Shown here: in pieces, positions 61,332 through 64,000 of the stretch
How positions within the stretch are numbered: the stretch's first letter is position 1
Layout of the letters: every line of letters begins with the position of its first letter
DNA from: Bellilinea sp034411135
GTDB lineage: Bacteria; Chloroflexota; Anaerolineae; Anaerolineales; Anaerolineaceae
NCBI GenBank assembly: GCA_034411135.1
Contig: DAOUMN010000020.1
Coordinates: forward strand, 1-64,000
Direction: 5' to 3'
DNA: 64,000 nt
Position numbers and translations under genes: made by a program
The notes under the pieces: model-generated
The model's database searches: none
What the model saw: only the letters and a program-made list of their open reading frames with translations
Told to the model about the DNA's origin: nothing

Positions 61332-61613
61332 TTACGCTTGGTTATCAGGCGGGACTTCATCTGTTGTGCCGGACTGGTCAGCAAGCAACTTGCGCAGTGC
61401 ATCGAACGATTCTGGCTCCGGTATTTCCGCCAGCAATTGCTGCAGGCGGGCTTGGTCTTTGACCGCCTGCACCATCTCCTGGCGCAGAATCAAAATATCG
61501 CGCGGCGCACTGATGCCCAGTTTCACCCGGTCGCCTTCCACCGCCAGCACGGTGACGACAATCGAATCACCGATTGCTATGCTTTCTTCAGCCCGTCGTG
61601 TCAACACTAACAT
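61332..61613 (-). CDS. csrA: Carbon storage regulator CsrA
   Basis: RNA-binding translational regulator. The core MLVLTRRAEESIAIGDSIVVTVLAVEGDRVKLGISAPRD is intact, including the Arg of the RNA site. At 93 residues it carries about 30 more C-terminal residues than E. coli CsrA, mostly helix (VKDQARLQQLLAEIPEPESF) and an acidic tail. C-terminal extension is typical of CsrA that is antagonised by FliW, yet no fliW lies here. It follows flgL by 63 bases. Confidence 0.95.
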   Translation of the reverse strand: MLVLTRRAEESIAIGDSIVVTVLAVEGDRVKLGISAPRDILILRQEMVQAVKDQARLQQLLAEIPEPESFDALRKLLADQSGTTDEVPPDNQA

Positions 61614-61676
61614 TCGTTGGTCCCTCGCCCCTATGATAATCTAATTTCCTGCCACCCGTCGCCAGGTGGTGCGGGA

Positions 61677-62567
61677 TCAACGCAGGTAATCGAACAGGCT
61701 GAGCGCAGAGATTGCCCGCCGGCTGACTTCCAGCACGGCCTGGTACGTTGTTTCCTGACCGCGTAAAAGCGAGATGGCTTCGGCGTAGTTGAGATCTTCC
61801 TTTTTGGAAAGCAGACTCTTCAACTCGATTTCGGTTTTCTCAATGCCATCCGCCGCGGCTTGAACCTGTCGAATGCGCGCACCTACGGTAGTGCGCTGTG
61901 ACTCCAGCGTATCCAGGTAAGATTGTAAATCCTCGAGGGCTGTTTGTAAAGTATTTGGGTCATAATTGACCGCTCGCAGCGCATCGCGGGCAGCCACCAG
62001 CCCCTCCACCAGTGGGCGCAGCGTGCTTTCCCCCGGCACATTGAGGGTGGCGTTCTGCCCCGGTCCAATACTGCGCTGCAACACGCCACTATCGCCGTTA
62101 TAAGTCAGGCTGGTGGCATAATCGGCGGGGAACGGCTGGGTGTGAATCTGGTAACCGGCAAAGATGTACTCCCCTTTGTGATTGGTATTGCCAACCTGAA
62201 CTACCTGAGCAATGATCGAGTCGATCTCGGTTGCCAGTGAACTGTCACGCTCTTCCCTGCCCATTGTGTCACTCAGCCCGCGTGTGACCAGCCCAATCGC
62301 GCGCAGGGTGGCGGTTTCCAGTTGGCTCAGACTGAAATCGGTGGCATCCATCCATTCGCGCGCCAGGTCGGTGGTGTTACGGTAGGCTTGCAGGTTGATC
62401 AGGGTCGAGCGCATCGATAAACTTTGCGAAGTGGCAACCGGATCATCCGATGGGGCAAGGTTCTGCTTGCCCGCGGCAATTTTGCTCTGCAGGCGGGCAA
62501 TGCTGTCCATGTTGCTCGCCATGTGTTGAATTGCGTTATTGACCATGCCCTGATGAGTTACGCGCAT
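61677..62567 (-). CDS. flgL: Flagellar hook-filament junction protein FlgL
   Basis: Forms the junction ring with FlgK. 296 residues. N-terminal MVNNAIQHMASNMDSIARLQSKIAAGKQNLAPSDDPVATSQSLSMRSTL and C-terminal NYAEAISLLRGQETTYQAVLEVSRRAISALSLFDYLR are flagellin-like helices. The start is the ATG at 62567; the longer frame to 62612 has no conserved residues. Nineteen bases after flgK. Confidence 0.94.
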   Translation of the reverse strand: MRVTHQGMVNNAIQHMASNMDSIARLQSKIAAGKQNLAPSDDPVATSQSLSMRSTLINLQAYRNTTDLAREWMDATDFSLSQLETATLRAIGLVTRGLSDTMGREERDSSLATEIDSIIAQVVQVGNTNHKGEYIFAGYQIHTQPFPADYATSLTYNGDSGVLQRSIGPGQNATLNVPGESTLRPLVEGLVAARDALRAVNYDPNTLQTALEDLQSYLDTLESQRTTVGARIRQVQAAADGIEKTEIELKSLLSKKEDLNYAEAISLLRGQETTYQAVLEVSRRAISALSLFDYLR

Positions 62568-62586
62568 TTGCCTGCCTGCCTTTCTT

Positions 62587-63996
62587 TTACCGTCCAACGA
62601 CACCCATACCATTGATAATCCGGTCCATCATCTCGTCATACGCGGTCAATACCCGCGCTGCCGCCTGGTAAGCGCGCTGCGCCTTCGCCAGGTTGGCGGC
62701 TTCTTCATCCAGCGAAACACCGCCCACCGATTCACGCTGGTCATTGAGCGCTTTCGCCACCAAACCGTGGGTGGTACTGTTCTGCGTGGCATTGCGAGTC
62801 ATCACCCCAAATGCTGTAACCTGACCGTTGTAAAAATCATTCAGGGTGGCGTTGCCCACGCCGGCAAAGCGTTGGTTTCGCAGTGCGGCGATGGTGCTGG
62901 CAAGCGCGTTGTTACCCGGCTGACCGGCTGCATCGGCTGTTGCCAGGCTGGCAGCGTCCACCACACTGTTCAAGCGCATACTGGACGCATCCGTGCCCAG
63001 AAAGAGCGGCAGCCCGTTGGCATTGTTCAAGCCGTAGCCGCTGCTGTGCAGCGCATTGACCTGCGCCATCAACTCACCCGCCAGCTGGTTCAATCCGCTG
63101 ATCTGACCGGGAATGACCGAATCGCGTACCTCCAGAATGCCCTTCAACGAGCCGTTGGGCAAATTGACCAGCTGAGGCGGGACGTCGTTCTTCCAGACCA
63201 CCTCCACCATTGGGGTATCCCCCACCTTGGGCTGGGTGGTCAGGTGCAGAGCTTCCACCCCAACCACCAGGACGTGACCACCAATCGAGACCAGCGCTTC
63301 GCCGTTCTTGCCAATGTGCGATACTGCTCCGCTTAACTCAGCCAGCCGGTCGAGCAGTACGTCACGCCGATCGAACAGATCGTTAGGCTGCTCGCCCACC
63401 GACAGAACGCGCGAAATCTCGCGATTCAGGCGGGCGACTTCGTCGGCATAGGAATTGATCTGCTCCACCTGGCTGACAACCGCCTGATTCTGGTCGCCAC
63501 GAATTTGTTGCAATTGATTCCAGCGGCGGTTGAAACTTTCCGCCAGCACACGGGCATCATCCAGCAGGCTAATCCGCTGGCTGAGGTTGGCTGGATCGCT
63601 AGCCAGGTTTTGCCAACCGTTCCAAAACTGGTCGAGCCGGGTGAGCAAACCATCCTGCGAGGTTTCCGCCAGGGTCGCTTCGATCTGGAGGAGGATATCC
63701 CGCCGTGTTTCCCAGTACTTGGCGCCGGATGAGACGCTGCGGTAGCGCCCGTCGAAAAATTCCAGGTTGAAGCGCTGGATCTGAGCCACCTTGACCCCGC
63801 CGCCGCGCATCCCCGCCCCCATCCCGTTGTGCGCCGCCAGGATCGGCGAGGGCACTGTGGTTTCGAGCAGCGCCGATTGCCGCCTATATCCAGGCGTATT
63901 GGCGTTGGCGACATTGTGTTCAATGATCTCGATCGTCTGCGCATGCGCCAGAACTGCCTGGAGTGCGATATGGATGCCAGAAGATATACCGGGCAT
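62587..63996 (-). CDS. flgK: Flagellar hook-associated protein FlgK
   Basis: Junction protein between hook and filament. N-terminal GIHIALQAVLAHAQTIEIIEHNVANANTPGYRRQSALLET and C-terminal SLDEEAANLAKAQRAYQAAARVLTAYDEMMDRIINGMGVVGR are diagnostic. 469 residues, complete; the ATG at 63996 sits four bases from the window edge, so its ribosome binding site and any flgM/flgN upstream are not visible. Confidence 0.95.
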   Translation of the reverse strand: MPGISSGIHIALQAVLAHAQTIEIIEHNVANANTPGYRRQSALLETTVPSPILAAHNGMGAGMRGGGVKVAQIQRFNLEFFDGRYRSVSSGAKYWETRRDILLQIEATLAETSQDGLLTRLDQFWNGWQNLASDPANLSQRISLLDDARVLAESFNRRWNQLQQIRGDQNQAVVSQVEQINSYADEVARLNREISRVLSVGEQPNDLFDRRDVLLDRLAELSGAVSHIGKNGEALVSIGGHVLVVGVEALHLTTQPKVGDTPMVEVVWKNDVPPQLVNLPNGSLKGILEVRDSVIPGQISGLNQLAGELMAQVNALHSSGYGLNNANGLPLFLGTDASSMRLNSVVDAASLATADAAGQPGNNALASTIAALRNQRFAGVGNATLNDFYNGQVTAFGVMTRNATQNSTTHGLVAKALNDQRESVGGVSLDEEAANLAKAQRAYQAAARVLTAYDEMMDRIINGMGVVGR

Positions 63997-64000
63997 AATG

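Noticed and set aside
1..64000. CRISPR arrays, tRNA and rRNA genes
   Set aside because: No regularly spaced repeats and no tRNA-like or rRNA-like sequences were recognised by eye.

Overview
The window looks like chromosomal DNA of a flagellated, single-membrane (monoderm) member of the Chloroflexota, probably near the Anaerolineae. This is inferred from a combination of features. The DNA is fairly GC-rich. There is an F420-type deazaflavin oxidoreductase, an anti-sigma protein with a DUF5667-like layout, many Thr/Pro-rich lipoproteins, several promoters whose -10 box sits directly before the start codon, and flagellar gene families of the type found in Gram-positive bacteria (FhlB-like, YlqG-like, the TIGR02530 family, CheC/CheD/CheX). 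No L-ring or P-ring genes (flgH, flgI) are present, but only part of the flagellar gene set lies here. The species cannot be named from sequence alone.

Layout, left to right. 1-433: the N-terminus of a transposase and decayed intergenic DNA. 434-7365 (+): a tightly coupled nucleoside/ribose salvage operon: ribokinase, BMP-family lipoprotein, double ATPase, two permeases and an ADP-ribosylglycohydrolase-like enzyme. 7409-12711 (-): thiolase, NAD-dependent epimerase and an ABC transporter of the nitrate/sulfonate type (fused permease plus ATPase) without a binding protein. 12746-17765: a lipoprotein, IMP dehydrogenase, alkyladenine DNA glycosylase, an acyltransferase and a GT-B-like protein. 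18003-18893 (+): a PilZ gene behind a structured leader with mutually exclusive hairpins. 18904-23910 (-): GT-C glycosyltransferase, DUF5680-like, UPF0260-like, deazaflavin oxidoreductase and acyl-adenylate ligase. 24104-28190: a cell-surface acylation set (two SGNH-type proteins, a lipoprotein, an MBOAT and a 39-residue membrane peptide). 28213-29987 (+): gatC and gatA. 30094-32248 (-): an ECF sigma/anti-sigma pair.

From 32314 to the end almost everything serves motility. One long minus-strand run, 44505 to 32314, reads flgC-fliE-fliF-fliG-fliH-fliI-fliJ-transglycosylase-flgB-fliK-flgD-TIGR02530-flgE-YlqG-like-FhlB-like. Upstream of it lie flagellin, fliD, flaG and fliS (48538 to 44700). Next comes a chemotaxis operon, 58216 to 49273: cheA-cheC-cheD-cheY-cheB-cheR-HDOD-cheX-cheX-cheW-HD-GYP. 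A second, AT-richer ECF sigma/anti-sigma pair (58476-61221) interrupts, and then flgK-flgL-csrA (63996 to 61332) runs to the edge.

Regulation can be read from the sequence. Two promoters match the flagellar sigma-28 consensus almost perfectly, with exactly 15 bases between TAAA and a GCCGATAA-like box: one before flagellin, one before fliS. The flagellin leader places its Shine-Dalgarno in the loop of a 7-bp hairpin, with a second GGA-loop hairpin 20 bases upstream. This is the layout of a CsrA-repressed leader, and csrA is encoded 13 kb away beside flgL, without the usual fliW. The most interesting signals are therefore the CsrA/sigma-28 flagellin control region, the attenuator-like leader of the PilZ gene, the hairpins flanking flgE, and the two sigma/anti-sigma pairs with unusual extracytoplasmic parts.
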